Source: Microcoleus sp036704825
GTDB lineage: Bacteria > Cyanobacteriota > Cyanobacteriia > Cyanobacteriales > Microcoleaceae
Direction of reading: 5' to 3'
NCBI GenBank assembly: GCA_036704825.1
Contig: JAUBSN010000007.1
Coordinates: 62,001-126,000, forward strand
DNA: 64,000 nucleotides
Shown: one piece after another, positions 14,301-22,407 of the stretch
Layout: every line of letters begins with the position of its first letter
Numbering within the stretch: position 1 is the stretch's first letter
Program-made: the position numbers and the translations under genes
Notes under the pieces: generated by a model
The model's input: the letters and a program-made list of their open reading frames with translations, nothing else
Database searches by the model: none
Told to the model about the DNA's origin: nothing

Positions 14301-15287
14301 TCGATCGTCTTTAAAAGGAGCTACCTGAATAAAATTTCGCTTGCCATCAATATCAAAAGTAAGTTGTTGAGAATTATTGATTTTAGCTAAGCTATCGTAG
14401 GATTTATCTAAATGTTGTGCAGTTTGGCGAATTACCGGATTCTCGCTTTCTGAAGCTTTAATGCGCCTTGTTTCTTTACCTTCCACCACGAATTCTGGAC
14501 TCGCCGTTGAAGTAGCAATTAACATCCCCGATCGCTCCATCACAAAAGTTTGTCCTGATTTGCCAATTTTGAGGCTAACCAGAAATTCTTTGATGCGGGA
14601 AAACAGCAAATCGCTGCCAGCTACTCCTATCAGCTTGCCAGCCTCGTCGTAGATAGGCAAAGCAGCAGTAATTGCCAGTTCCCTCGTCAAAAAATCTGTA
14701 TATATTGGAGTCCAAATTGGTTTTTTTGCCGCAGCAGCAGCTATGTACCAAGGGCGAGTTCGCGGGTCGTAAATATTGGGCGAAATTTGCACTAATTGAA
14801 CGCGGTTTCCCTGAGAGTCAGCAGTATATCGAGCTAATTTATTGCCAGTAGAGCTGTCAGCAGCAGATATCAAAAACCCGTATTTAGTGCGAATTGCTCC
14901 CGAATGTTCTCCATTTTCTTTGCCTGTGTAAATGATGCTGATCGAATCAAAATATTGAATTTGTTCTAGAAAATGATGTTCGAGTTTTTGCTGGTTTTCT
15001 AGGTTCAACTGTCCCAATTTTATCGATTGAAGGTTCAGGTAATTGACAATGTGGGGAATTGACATATAATTTTCGATGCGGTCTTTGATGCGATCGCTAA
15101 TTTCTGCCCGCAACTGAGCGGCAACATCGTTGACTGCCCGCTGGCCGTTTTGGAAAGATAGCCAACCTACAACTCCTACCGTGCCGACAATTTGCACTAA
15201 AAAAGGTACCACGAGCACTGTTTGTAATGAAGCTTTGCCGATAACTTTTGTAGCCAAACGATTTAGGGGTTTAGGAAACATATTCAT
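11337..15287 (-). CDS. Membrane hybrid histidine kinase (CACHE-HAMP-PAS3-HisKA-HATPase-REC)
   Basis: 1316 aa. A first membrane helix (about residues 26-47) and a second (about 355-378) bracket a periplasmic dCACHE sensor domain with the pattern YDPRTRPWYIAA and GKLIGVAGSDL, typical of small-molecule binding. Then HAMP, three PAS domains (the first closely like that of the 853-aa kinase, each ending in a QDITER/SDITER/KDITDNK PAC motif), HisKA with NMSHELRSPLNAVIG near residue 850, HATPase_c (VLINLLNNAIKFT, DTGAGI, GTGLGLAISRQ), a receiver (LLIVDDKPLN, WMDMRMPVMDGYEA, MRKPF) and a helical C-terminal tail. It heads the cluster and is the only membrane sensor, so it likely receives the external signal. 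Ligand unknown; dCACHE ligands are often amino acids or organic acids. Confidence 0.93.
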   Translation of the reverse strand: MNMFPKPLNRLATKVIGKASLQTVLVVPFLVQIVGTVGVVGWLSFQNGQRAVNDVAAQLRAEISDRIKDRIENYMSIPHIVNYLNLQSIKLGQLNLENQQKLEHHFLEQIQYFDSISIIYTGKENGEHSGAIRTKYGFLISAADSSTGNKLARYTADSQGNRVQLVQISPNIYDPRTRPWYIAAAAAKKPIWTPIYTDFLTRELAITAALPIYDEAGKLIGVAGSDLLFSRIKEFLVSLKIGKSGQTFVMERSGMLIATSTASPEFVVEGKETRRIKASESENPVIRQTAQHLDKSYDSLAKINNSQQLTFDIDGKRNFIQVAPFKDDRGLDWLIVVVVPESDFMEQINLNTRTTFLLSLAALMGATILGILTAKWVVQPILRLNAAAKALARNEWDTKLTLNREDELGELATAFNSMAEQLQHSFTSLSESENRVKQFFNAVPLGIFIADTNGEPHYINPTGKQLLSQGSLPADSESLRQSYRVYLAGTQEIYPTERDPILNALQGKSVTVDDIEISSTDKTIPVQVWGSPIYDARGHIIYGMCAFQDITERKLAEKLLKEYNDNLAVQVAERTADLAKAKEKFSKAFRLSPNAITLTRISDGRHIEANESFCRMMGYSHEEIIGKTAVELNFWASLGERDRMIQMLKNKTAIHNYELRFRNKNGTERTALLSIETIDIDGEACFLSISSDITERQKAETALREAEEKYRNIYENALNGIFQTAIDGKYISANPALANIYGYDSPADLIAAQPNFHNQLYVKPNRRDEFAARMKEYGILSNFESEIYRKDGSIIWISENCRAVCDEAGNLLYYEGFIKDITDNKQAEIKMQQAKEAAEAANKAKSTFLANMSHELRSPLNAVIGFAQLMIRSKTLSPENQEDVAIILRSGEHLLALINQVLDLSKIEAGRTTIYEKNFDLYKLLDDLEDMFALKAEEKGLQLVFDRGAEVPHYICTDEVKLRQVLINLLNNAIKFTSQGGVSVQIKGKRRGVDQNSRDRLPDRYSLHFEVQDTGAGIAADEIHQLFEAFVQTKTGKDSQEGTGLGLAISRQFVQLMGGDITVSSEIGKGAVFQFDIQVNLVEASDIESKKTQRRVVALEPNQPSYRLLIVDDKPLNRQLLVKLLSPLGFELREANNGKEAVDIFMEWEPHLIWMDMRMPVMDGYEATKQIKTTTGGQATAIVALTASVLEEERAVILSAGCDDFMRKPFREEDIFVAMGKHLGVRYIYENPTAVSAAGVEESSQEVLTPEAFAFLSPDWMTQFKQSILSVDMEAIATSIAQIGTVNPSLAGKLQDCINNFEYDKILNIIELSEKQ

Positions 15288-16138
15288 CCTAAAAGTAATT
15301 AAAATTGCCAGTTGAAATTAGTAAATGTTAAAATTTTTGAGAGAGAGACGAGCGAGTAATATCAAATCCGGTTCATCGCTCACCGTCAAATTGTTTGAGT
15401 TCATTTAAGAGTTTTGAGGACTTCCCTCGTCACTAAGTAGGTGCAAATAAACATTACATGGTTCGGGCGGGTGAGACGACTCATCTACTCGCTTCGATCG
15501 CGGATCTTAACTAAACCCTCTCCGATCGGATACTACGGTTATTTTGGGATGACCTACTTACAAACTTACAGTTCCCGATCGCACTCCGACCCAAGACAGC
15601 GGGTTCCGGCTTCGCTCAACCACCGGGTTTTTTACGCCGATTTGCGGGATCGAACGAAGTATTGCTGTGAAAAAACCAAGGTGAGAATTACCCCTGGCAT
15701 CGCGGACTAACTCAATCAGGGCTTACGCACTCAAGGGCGTTCAATCAAGGGTTTGATATTATGTCAGATATATTGACCATAATATCCCGGCCGGGCAGGT
15801 TTTTGAAATTGGAGATTGTGGCAGATACGGGCAGGTTTAGCCGCCCTTAGATGATTTCGAGCAATCGACCGGACATGATATGAGAGTGCTTCCCTACGTT
15901 CGCCGCGAGCGAAAATATTAGTAAGCTGTTGTGCATTTAAATTGTATATTTCTTTTTGGGATCGAAAATCGTCAAATCCGATCCCCATCGGACCTACTCC
16001 CCCTCTCCCTCTCTAATACCATAGGCAATCTAGATGCAACACAGCTTACGTGCGTAAGTTTTATTAATTAGAGTACGATCGCCCAAATGTTAGCACGATC
16101 GCACTATCCACAGCAGCACACACCCCAAAAACCTGTAA
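15288..16138. other. 851-base intergenic region with repeats
   Basis: Separates the sensor kinase from the glycosidase, both on the minus strand. No protein-coding gene or RNA gene recognised. It contains a diverged copy of the GGCAGGTTT...GGAGATTGTGGCAGATA repeat seen at 34060-34130 (here about 15796-15880) and the terminal-inverted-repeat element at 15921-16049. Confidence 0.5.
15921..16049. repeat. Terminal-inverted-repeat element family C, copy 1
   Basis: Left end GTAAGCTGTTGTGCATTTAA and right end TAGATGCAACACAGCTTAC are imperfect inverted repeats about 129 bp apart. The same left end recurs at 55522-55543 with its own right end, and a single related end is at 19368-19389. No coding content. 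Confidence 0.55.
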
Positions 16139-18907
16139 TTACCTGCGATTCAACTCCATCCTTTCGCCGTAACGCAACAGCATATCCAAACTCTCCAAAC
16201 GATTTTGCCAAGTTTGAACTTGATAGCTATTTTCGGCAGAATGCAAGCGCATCGAAGATTGAAATTGAGACTGAAAACTCCTTAACAATCTTTTAGCAGT
16301 TGCTAAACTTTCCGTTGAAGGATTTGCCGCCAATTTGCTCAAAGCTTGCGCCAATTCGTCCGATCGACTTTGCAAAACTTTCAGTTCAGATTCCGACACC
16401 CGCAACTGATTGTCAGCCAACAAAAAACTCCATTCCTGCTTGAGAGCAGTATAGCGCGAAGCCGCCGCCGCAAACGGCTGTCGGTAAGGAATCGGCTCCG
16501 CAGCAGAAGTGGAACGCACCGGCGGGCCTTGAGTGCGGTTAAAAAACCCCTGCATCCCGCTGCTGATACTTTCCACTGCAAAAATAGCATAGCCCCCAGT
16601 CGGCAAATCGCGCAAAGCTTGAATTTGGTCGATCGCCACAACTTCCGGGAGAGTCAACAACTTAACCGACGGAGAAATCAAAGCCGAACCGAGAATTTGT
16701 TCCTTTACCAGCGGTTCGGTAATGCGCTGAAGTCGGTTCGTATCCAAAGCATAAGTCATCGGCACAATCAAATCTACAATGCCCTGACGAGCCCAAACTT
16801 CCCAATTTTGCTGAATTTTGTAAATCCGCTGACTTTCCGGGTGCGGAAACACTGCCACCGACAGAATTGTGCGCGGATAATTTTGCCGCAAAAGCTGAGA
16901 AACTTCAGCTACAAAAGTATTAATTTGATTAGTTTTAAACTCAACCCACTGCCGCCACAAACTGCCGTCTCTGGGGGAAATATTCACCGGATCGGCACCA
17001 GTCAACTGCCTAAATTGCTGCCTCGCCGCAATACCGTAACCGTAAGTAAAATTCGCATTGTCATCTTGAAAAGGATAGCGAATATAGTCTAATTGTACCC
17101 CATCTACTTTGTAGTTCTTGGCAATTTCGCTGACTATTTGCAGCAGATAATTCCGCGCTTCCGGGTTAGCCGGATCGAGATAAAATTTACCATCGTTAGG
17201 ATTTTGCGTGCGTCCTTTATTGTCAATATTTGCCCACTGCGGATGAGCGGAAAGTACCGGACCGGGATAAGAACTAGGCTGACCAATTAAAGCATTGTGG
17301 CGCTTATTTCCTGTGGCAAAAACCCAAACCCAAGCGTGCAGTTCCATGCCTCGCTCGCGGGCTAATTTAACCCCAGATGCCAGCGGGTCCCAGCCAACTG
17401 TCAGGGGATTTTGTTGCGGTGCAACTTGACTGGGGTAAATCGTATATCCGGCATTCAAAGTTTCAAAGAAAACGGTGTTGATACCGGCGGCTGCTAGCCG
17501 ATCGAACACTGCCGCCAAACCCTGTTCAGATCGCGCTGCGACGATCGTCCCGCGATCGAGCCAAACCGCCCGAATTTCCGCCCCAACGCGCTGTCCTTCC
17601 TTCGGGTAATTTTGCCACAGCAACTGCCGCGCTTCCACCCACTGCGATCTCGCCTCGGCGTAGTTTTGCTGTTGCAGGAGTTGGTCAAAAGTTTGCAAAA
17701 CCTGCCGCGCTTGGGCGATCGCCCGCGCCGTTGCCCCTTGCAGAACAGGCGGGCGGCTGGCTGCCGGGCCGCCTCCGCCCTGTTCTGCCGCCACCAGTTG
17801 AGGGGAGGTAGCAGCATTGAGATTGATGGCAGTATTGGCTGAATTAGCTGCTGTCAGGGCGCTTTCAAACCGGCCGAGGAGGTTGGTGAGTTCTTGGCGC
17901 ATCAAGTACGCTTCAATGCTGACGATCGGCTTATTGGAATTTGCCTGCACGTCCAAACCCGCCGGCGCCGACTGATCCGAAGGGTCTGTAAAAGTTGCAG
18001 GTACTGGATCGGGAAGCGCACCCGAGGGAGAAACTCGGCTCAGCGGGGTACTGCGCGGCAAACTAGGGCTGTTTCTAGTGACTCTGGAGGGGGGAGTTGG
18101 CAGTGGGGTCGCGGTCGCTGTTGGCGGCGCGGAGGGAACAGAAGCGATTGTGCCTCCCCAGCGGGCGATCGAGGCTTGCAGCCAAGCCTTGTCTACATTT
18201 GCCGAACCGTCGCTACCCCAGCGCCAGCCGAGATAGGTAGCGCGATCCGTGGCAATGGCTGCGGAGGAACCGGAACTATCTTTCCAAGTAGCAATAGTTT
18301 GACTGTTCGCATCAGCCGGAATCAAGACACCGCCTTGGACTGAGGCATTTTTTTGTTCTGGCGGCATCCAACTGCTAGAAGTAGTGCAAGCCAGATCCCG
18401 GCAGCGGCTGCGGGGTTGGGGGGTCGCGGGTTGGGTTAACGGAAAAGCCCAATAGGCCCCGAGGAGCGATCGCAAAGATTGGCGCACCAATGCCGGAGAA
18501 CTGCGGCCGACGGGGCCCGAAGCAATCAAGCGGCCGCCCTGGGAAGCCCAAGCTTGTAAAACTTTAATTTGTGCCGGAGTCAAAGTTTCAATGTTGGGCA
18601 AAAACAGCACGTTAACGCCTGTTAAATCCGCCGTACTTTTGATTTCTTCGAGATTGATCGGTTTGTAAGCAATGCCGCTTTCCCAGAGGCGCGTGGTAAT
18701 CTTCACCCAGTCGGGAGAATTCTCGGAACTGCGAACAACGCCCAGAACTACTTCTGCGAAACTCGGAGAGGGAAATAGGATGAAGATATTGAGTAATGTA
18801 CTCGCTAGAGTTCCAATTAAGACTCTTTGCAAGAAAGTGAAAAAGCGAATTTTTTGAGCCTGGGAGCAGGCATCAGGAAGTCGATCGGGCTTATTGATTT
18901 GTTGCAT
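16139..18907 (-). CDS. Secreted glycosyl hydrolase, GH10-like (GHL10/DUF187)
   Basis: 922 aa. An N-terminal hydrophobic signal/anchor (about 30-52, RVLIGTLASTLLNIFILF...FAE) precedes a Rossmann-like domain (about 55-150, with VNVLFLPNIETLTPAQ and GGRLIASG, reminiscent of class I amidotransferase-like or ThuA-like folds), a Pro/Ser/Thr-rich linker (about 255-310), a helical segment and then a TIM-barrel DUF187 domain (about 450-760) with EIRAVWLDRGT, GINTVFFETLNAGYTIYPSQ, LHAWVWVFATGN, KVDGVQLDYIRYPF and LIVPMTYALD. The family acts on extracellular polysaccharide or peptidoglycan-type substrates; the actual substrate is not known. The tail is a helical repeat region. Likely periplasmic or outer-surface. 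Alone on its strand with large spacers on both sides. Confidence 0.88.
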   Translation of the reverse strand: MQQINKPDRLPDACSQAQKIRFFTFLQRVLIGTLASTLLNIFILFPSPSFAEVVLGVVRSSENSPDWVKITTRLWESGIAYKPINLEEIKSTADLTGVNVLFLPNIETLTPAQIKVLQAWASQGGRLIASGPVGRSSPALVRQSLRSLLGAYWAFPLTQPATPQPRSRCRDLACTTSSSWMPPEQKNASVQGGVLIPADANSQTIATWKDSSGSSAAIATDRATYLGWRWGSDGSANVDKAWLQASIARWGGTIASVPSAPPTATATPLPTPPSRVTRNSPSLPRSTPLSRVSPSGALPDPVPATFTDPSDQSAPAGLDVQANSNKPIVSIEAYLMRQELTNLLGRFESALTAANSANTAINLNAATSPQLVAAEQGGGGPAASRPPVLQGATARAIAQARQVLQTFDQLLQQQNYAEARSQWVEARQLLWQNYPKEGQRVGAEIRAVWLDRGTIVAARSEQGLAAVFDRLAAAGINTVFFETLNAGYTIYPSQVAPQQNPLTVGWDPLASGVKLARERGMELHAWVWVFATGNKRHNALIGQPSSYPGPVLSAHPQWANIDNKGRTQNPNDGKFYLDPANPEARNYLLQIVSEIAKNYKVDGVQLDYIRYPFQDDNANFTYGYGIAARQQFRQLTGADPVNISPRDGSLWRQWVEFKTNQINTFVAEVSQLLRQNYPRTILSVAVFPHPESQRIYKIQQNWEVWARQGIVDLIVPMTYALDTNRLQRITEPLVKEQILGSALISPSVKLLTLPEVVAIDQIQALRDLPTGGYAIFAVESISSGMQGFFNRTQGPPVRSTSAAEPIPYRQPFAAAASRYTALKQEWSFLLADNQLRVSESELKVLQSRSDELAQALSKLAANPSTESLATAKRLLRSFQSQFQSSMRLHSAENSYQVQTWQNRLESLDMLLRYGERMELNRR

Positions 18908-19407
18908 AAATATGAGAATTACTCACCACACCGCTAAATAAAAATTTAATAACAATTAAGAGCGATCGAGCGATTTTAGATTTTAGATTTTAGATTTTAG
19001 ATCTAATCTGTTAGCATCGGAATTATTCCTATCTCTATTCTCTACCTCTGCGTGAATCACCGTCAATCCCTTGTCCGGGGCGGTTAATACATTCTCTTTT
19101 TTTGACCGCAGATGAAGGCGGATAAACACAGATTAACGCAGATAAATTAGAGCGATTTCGGTTGCACCATCCGTGGTTGACTGTGGACTGGATTTTACTA
19201 TTCCGATGCTACCGGAATTGATATTAGATGTAAATCTGGGTCTATTCCTCATCACTGTTGACAGTTGACTGTTTGGTCATTTGGGCATTTGAACAATACC
19301 CATGCCACCGGAAACGATTTTAGATTAAAATCTGGGTGCATTTGGGTTGAAAAACCAAAAATACAATTTAGATGCCGGACAGCTTACAGCCAACAGTCAA
19401 CATTTTT
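18908..19407. other. 500-base intergenic region with heptamer repeat
   Basis: Between two minus-strand genes. It includes four tandem GATTTTA heptamers (18972-19002), a near-duplicate pair TGCATTTGGG / GGTCATTTGGGCATTTG around 19270-19345, and a family C end (AATTTAGATGCCGGACAGCTTAC) at 19367-19389. No gene seen. Confidence 0.5.
18972..19002. repeat. Heptanucleotide tandem repeat (GATTTTA)4
   Basis: Four perfect tandem copies plus a partial one. One of many heptamer arrays in this window, the cyanobacterial STRR type. Confidence 0.85.
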
Positions 19408-22194
19408 CTAAGTTCCAGCTTCATTCACCGGAAAACGATCGATTAACTGCATCGCCCGACAAGCATTCCTCCGCAAAGAATCGGAAACATGAGGAACATG
19501 AGGAATCTGAGACAAGAAATCTAATGTCCGGCGCAAAATCCGCACCACATCCCCTTCATCCAAACTCGTATGGCTAATCAGTTCCAGCCATTCAACGCCC
19601 AGGGCCCACTGTTCGACCAAAGTCACTAAATCCCGTTCCAGCCAAATCGGGATTGCTGCTTCGTGGCGGTACTGCACTTGAAACAACCGGCGGCGCAGGC
19701 CTTTTTGCAGATTGTCCAAAGGTGCCAAAACTTCTGGCGACAGCGAGTAGTGAGTCCAACTGTCGGGCCTGGAAACTTCTGTAACTAAGGCCGCGCAAGC
19801 AGCAGCGAGGTGGTGGGGGTCGAGTTCGTCAAACTCGGCAGACATCAGGGACAAACCCAGCCACAGTTCGTTATCGCCGCGAATGGCGGCGCAAGCTTGA
19901 CCCAAAATGGTGGGTACTAACCTGTCGGACGAGTCATCTCGGTTTCCAGTTGCCGAAACTACTCTTTCCAAGCAGCCGAAATTGAGCAAGATGTCGATTA
20001 AGTTGAGAAATTGCTCCCAGTAGCGAGCTCGCTGCTTTTCTAACTCTTGTTCGCTTTTGCGGATTTCTTTTTTCAATTCTTCCCGGCGGCGCTGGCGTTT
20101 GAGCAAAGTACCGGGATTGCCCCACTCTAGAACCGGGTGAATTTCTAGCTTAGCTTCTAGGGGTGCGATTTTCTGCTGTTGCTCGATCGCCTCTGGGCTC
20201 GGTTCCGGTGCCGGCAATTCTGGGATCGATGCAGCAATTGAAGCAGTTTCTTCTGTTCCCAAGCGGCACTGGCCGAGTCTCAGGGGCATTTCCGGGGGCG
20301 GGTTCAAGGTATCTGCAACGCTTAAGCGGGGTAATTCGGCGTGCAGGGTAGCGACATCGCTAATGGCGACGACATACCAGCGGTTATCTTTGCCCAAGCA
20401 CACCAAATTTGGTGCTTGGCCCGAACCTGGGGTTTTGGCAACCAATAGGGCGGGTACAGGATTTGCGTGCGATCTTTTTGCTGTCGGAACGTGCTTGCCT
20501 TTGAGACTCAGAACCGTTCCGAGCACTGCAAAAGCCACAGCTACGGACATTTCCTTAAATCTGGCTTCTTCAGCTTGCTGCAAGAGAGTTTTCAGCAAGC
20601 GTTTCTCTTCTTTGAGTCTTCCCTGCAATTTTTCGTAATGGGCGAGTTCTTTTTCTAGGGTGGAGACATTTCCTCCGGCGGCCAGGGACTTTTCCAGCAC
20701 CGCCAATTCTGTTTGCAGCCGGTCTAATTCTGCTTGCTGCGGCTGCAAGTACAAGGTAGACAGGTATTGACCAAAACTCCGTTCTACCAACTCTTGAGCT
20801 TCGTCGAGAGTGTGAGTTTGCAGCAAGTTCAGCACCATGCCGTAGCTGGGCGTAAACTGACTGGCGAGGGGGTCGGCTTTGGCTGTTGCCAAATAAGATG
20901 CTTCTTTTGCGCCTTCAAAGCGCGTCTGAACTGCGACTACGTGCCCCAGCTTGTCCATGCCCCGCCGACCCGCCCGACCGGCCATTTGCAGGAATTCTGA
21001 AGCGTTTAGCAGCCGGTGTCCCTTGTCGGTGCGCTTGGACAGGGTGGAAATGACTGTGGTGCGGGCGGGCATATTAATGCCGGCTGCTAGGGTTTCGGTG
21101 GCAAATACGACTTTAATCAAACCTCTGCCGAAGAGTTCTTCTACTAAACCTTTCCAAGCGGGCAAAATGCCTGCGTGGTGGGCGGCGATGCCTTTTAAAA
21201 GTGCTTCTTTTTGACCGAAGCGTTCTGCTTCTGGGTTTCGCTGTAAAAAATCGTCAATGATGCGTTTGAGTTCGGCTGTTTCGGCTTCGTTAACCAGGGA
21301 GAAATTGCCGACTTCTGCGACTGCTTGGTCGCACCCGCGACGGCTGAAGATGAAGTAAATTGCTGGTAGCATATCTCGATCGTCCAACCGGGCCAAAACA
21401 TCGGTCAAACTCGGAGTGGGGATGCTGCCTCTTTCTACTTTTTGCTGCTTCTTTTTGGGGACTAACCGGACATTAACTCTTTTGCCGGTCTCGTCTAGCA
21501 GGGGAAATATCCCTTTTTGGTTGGCGAAGTGGAATTGCAGCGGCACTGGCCGAAAGTCTGAGTAGACGAGCTCTGTAGGCCCGTGGACTTTGTTAATCCA
21601 GTCTGTGAGTTGCTCGCTATTGGCAACGGTTGCTGAGAGGGCGAGCAGTTGAATTTCGCTCGAACAGTAGATGATGGATTCTTCCCAGACGGTACCGCGC
21701 TGGCGATCGTTCATGTAGTGACACTCGTCGAGTACCACGGTTTCTACTCCGGTGAGGGAAGTACCGACTGCTCCGATCGGCGTACCGTAGAGCATATTCC
21801 GAAATATTTCGGTAGTCATCACCAAAATCGGTGCATCTCGATTGACGGAGATGTCGCCCGTCAGCAAACCTACGCTGTCGTCTCCAAATTGACTGCGGAA
21901 GTCGCGCAGCTTTTGGTTGGAGAGTGCTTTGAGGGGAGTGGTGTAGAAGACGCGCCGCCCCCGGGAGAGTGCTTGATGGATCGCGTATTCCCCGATTAAC
22001 GTTTTCCCAGAGCCTGTGGGAGCGCACACGACAACGGATTTACCTGCATCGAGGGCGGCGATCGCCTCTCTCTGAAAGTTATCTAGCTCGAATGGAAATA
22101 TGGTCTTCAGATCCAGCTCTGGGCGGTTCTGGGCAGTGTCTGGCACAAGGATTATTATCAGGTTTGAGGGTAAGTATGCTGAAATCTTGCTCAA
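19408..22194 (-). CDS. Ski2/Mtr4-like DEAD/DEAH-box RNA helicase
   Basis: 928 aa. Superfamily 2 helicase core with motif I APTGSGKTLIGEYA (about residue 58), motif Ia TTPLKALSNQK, motif II DECHYM, motif III ALSATVAN, the HHAGILPAWKG and FATETLAAGINMP segments and motif VI QMAGRAGRRGMDKLGHV. A long helical arm (about 480-720, with coiled-coil character) and a C-terminal DSHCT-like helical domain follow, as in Ski2 and Mtr4. Cyanobacteria and plants (ISE2) carry this type of long helicase, linked to RNA turnover and chloroplast RNA processing. It probably unwinds structured RNA in an ATP-dependent manner in the cytoplasm. Length is normal. It is transcribed away from the aspartoacylase-like gene. 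Confidence 0.92.
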   Translation of the reverse strand: MSKISAYLPSNLIIILVPDTAQNRPELDLKTIFPFELDNFQREAIAALDAGKSVVVCAPTGSGKTLIGEYAIHQALSRGRRVFYTTPLKALSNQKLRDFRSQFGDDSVGLLTGDISVNRDAPILVMTTEIFRNMLYGTPIGAVGTSLTGVETVVLDECHYMNDRQRGTVWEESIIYCSSEIQLLALSATVANSEQLTDWINKVHGPTELVYSDFRPVPLQFHFANQKGIFPLLDETGKRVNVRLVPKKKQQKVERGSIPTPSLTDVLARLDDRDMLPAIYFIFSRRGCDQAVAEVGNFSLVNEAETAELKRIIDDFLQRNPEAERFGQKEALLKGIAAHHAGILPAWKGLVEELFGRGLIKVVFATETLAAGINMPARTTVISTLSKRTDKGHRLLNASEFLQMAGRAGRRGMDKLGHVVAVQTRFEGAKEASYLATAKADPLASQFTPSYGMVLNLLQTHTLDEAQELVERSFGQYLSTLYLQPQQAELDRLQTELAVLEKSLAAGGNVSTLEKELAHYEKLQGRLKEEKRLLKTLLQQAEEARFKEMSVAVAFAVLGTVLSLKGKHVPTAKRSHANPVPALLVAKTPGSGQAPNLVCLGKDNRWYVVAISDVATLHAELPRLSVADTLNPPPEMPLRLGQCRLGTEETASIAASIPELPAPEPSPEAIEQQQKIAPLEAKLEIHPVLEWGNPGTLLKRQRRREELKKEIRKSEQELEKQRARYWEQFLNLIDILLNFGCLERVVSATGNRDDSSDRLVPTILGQACAAIRGDNELWLGLSLMSAEFDELDPHHLAAACAALVTEVSRPDSWTHYSLSPEVLAPLDNLQKGLRRRLFQVQYRHEAAIPIWLERDLVTLVEQWALGVEWLELISHTSLDEGDVVRILRRTLDFLSQIPHVPHVSDSLRRNACRAMQLIDRFPVNEAGT

Positions 22195-22252
22195 AGCAAG
22201 TCAGCAGAGGACTGTACTGATTTTAAACCTTCGTCAGCAAATCGGCTATGAA

Positions 22253-22317
22253 GTCATTAGTCATTAGTCATTAGTCATTAGTCATTAGTCATTAGTCATT
22301 AGTCATTAGTCATTAGT
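22253..22317. repeat. Heptanucleotide tandem repeat (AGTCATT)9
   Basis: About nine uninterrupted copies of AGTCATT in the divergent spacer between the helicase and the zinc hydrolase genes. Confidence 0.92.
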
Positions 22318-22354
22318 AACAATTACCAATTACCAGTTACCTGTTTGGCCCTGG

Positions 22355-22395
22355 CCCCATTCCCCATTCCCCATTCCCCATTCCCCATTCCCCAA
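22355..22395. repeat. Heptanucleotide tandem repeat (CCCCATT)5-6
   Basis: Tandem CCCCATT copies ending 13 bases before the start codon of the following gene; they would encode an artefactual PFPIPHS extension if an upstream ATG were used. Confidence 0.88.
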
Positions 22396-22407
22396 GTTTC
22401 CTTCTCT

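Noticed and set aside
15441..15710. 89-codon plus-strand frame
   Set aside because: Low-complexity intergenic translation without homologous features or ribosome-binding site.
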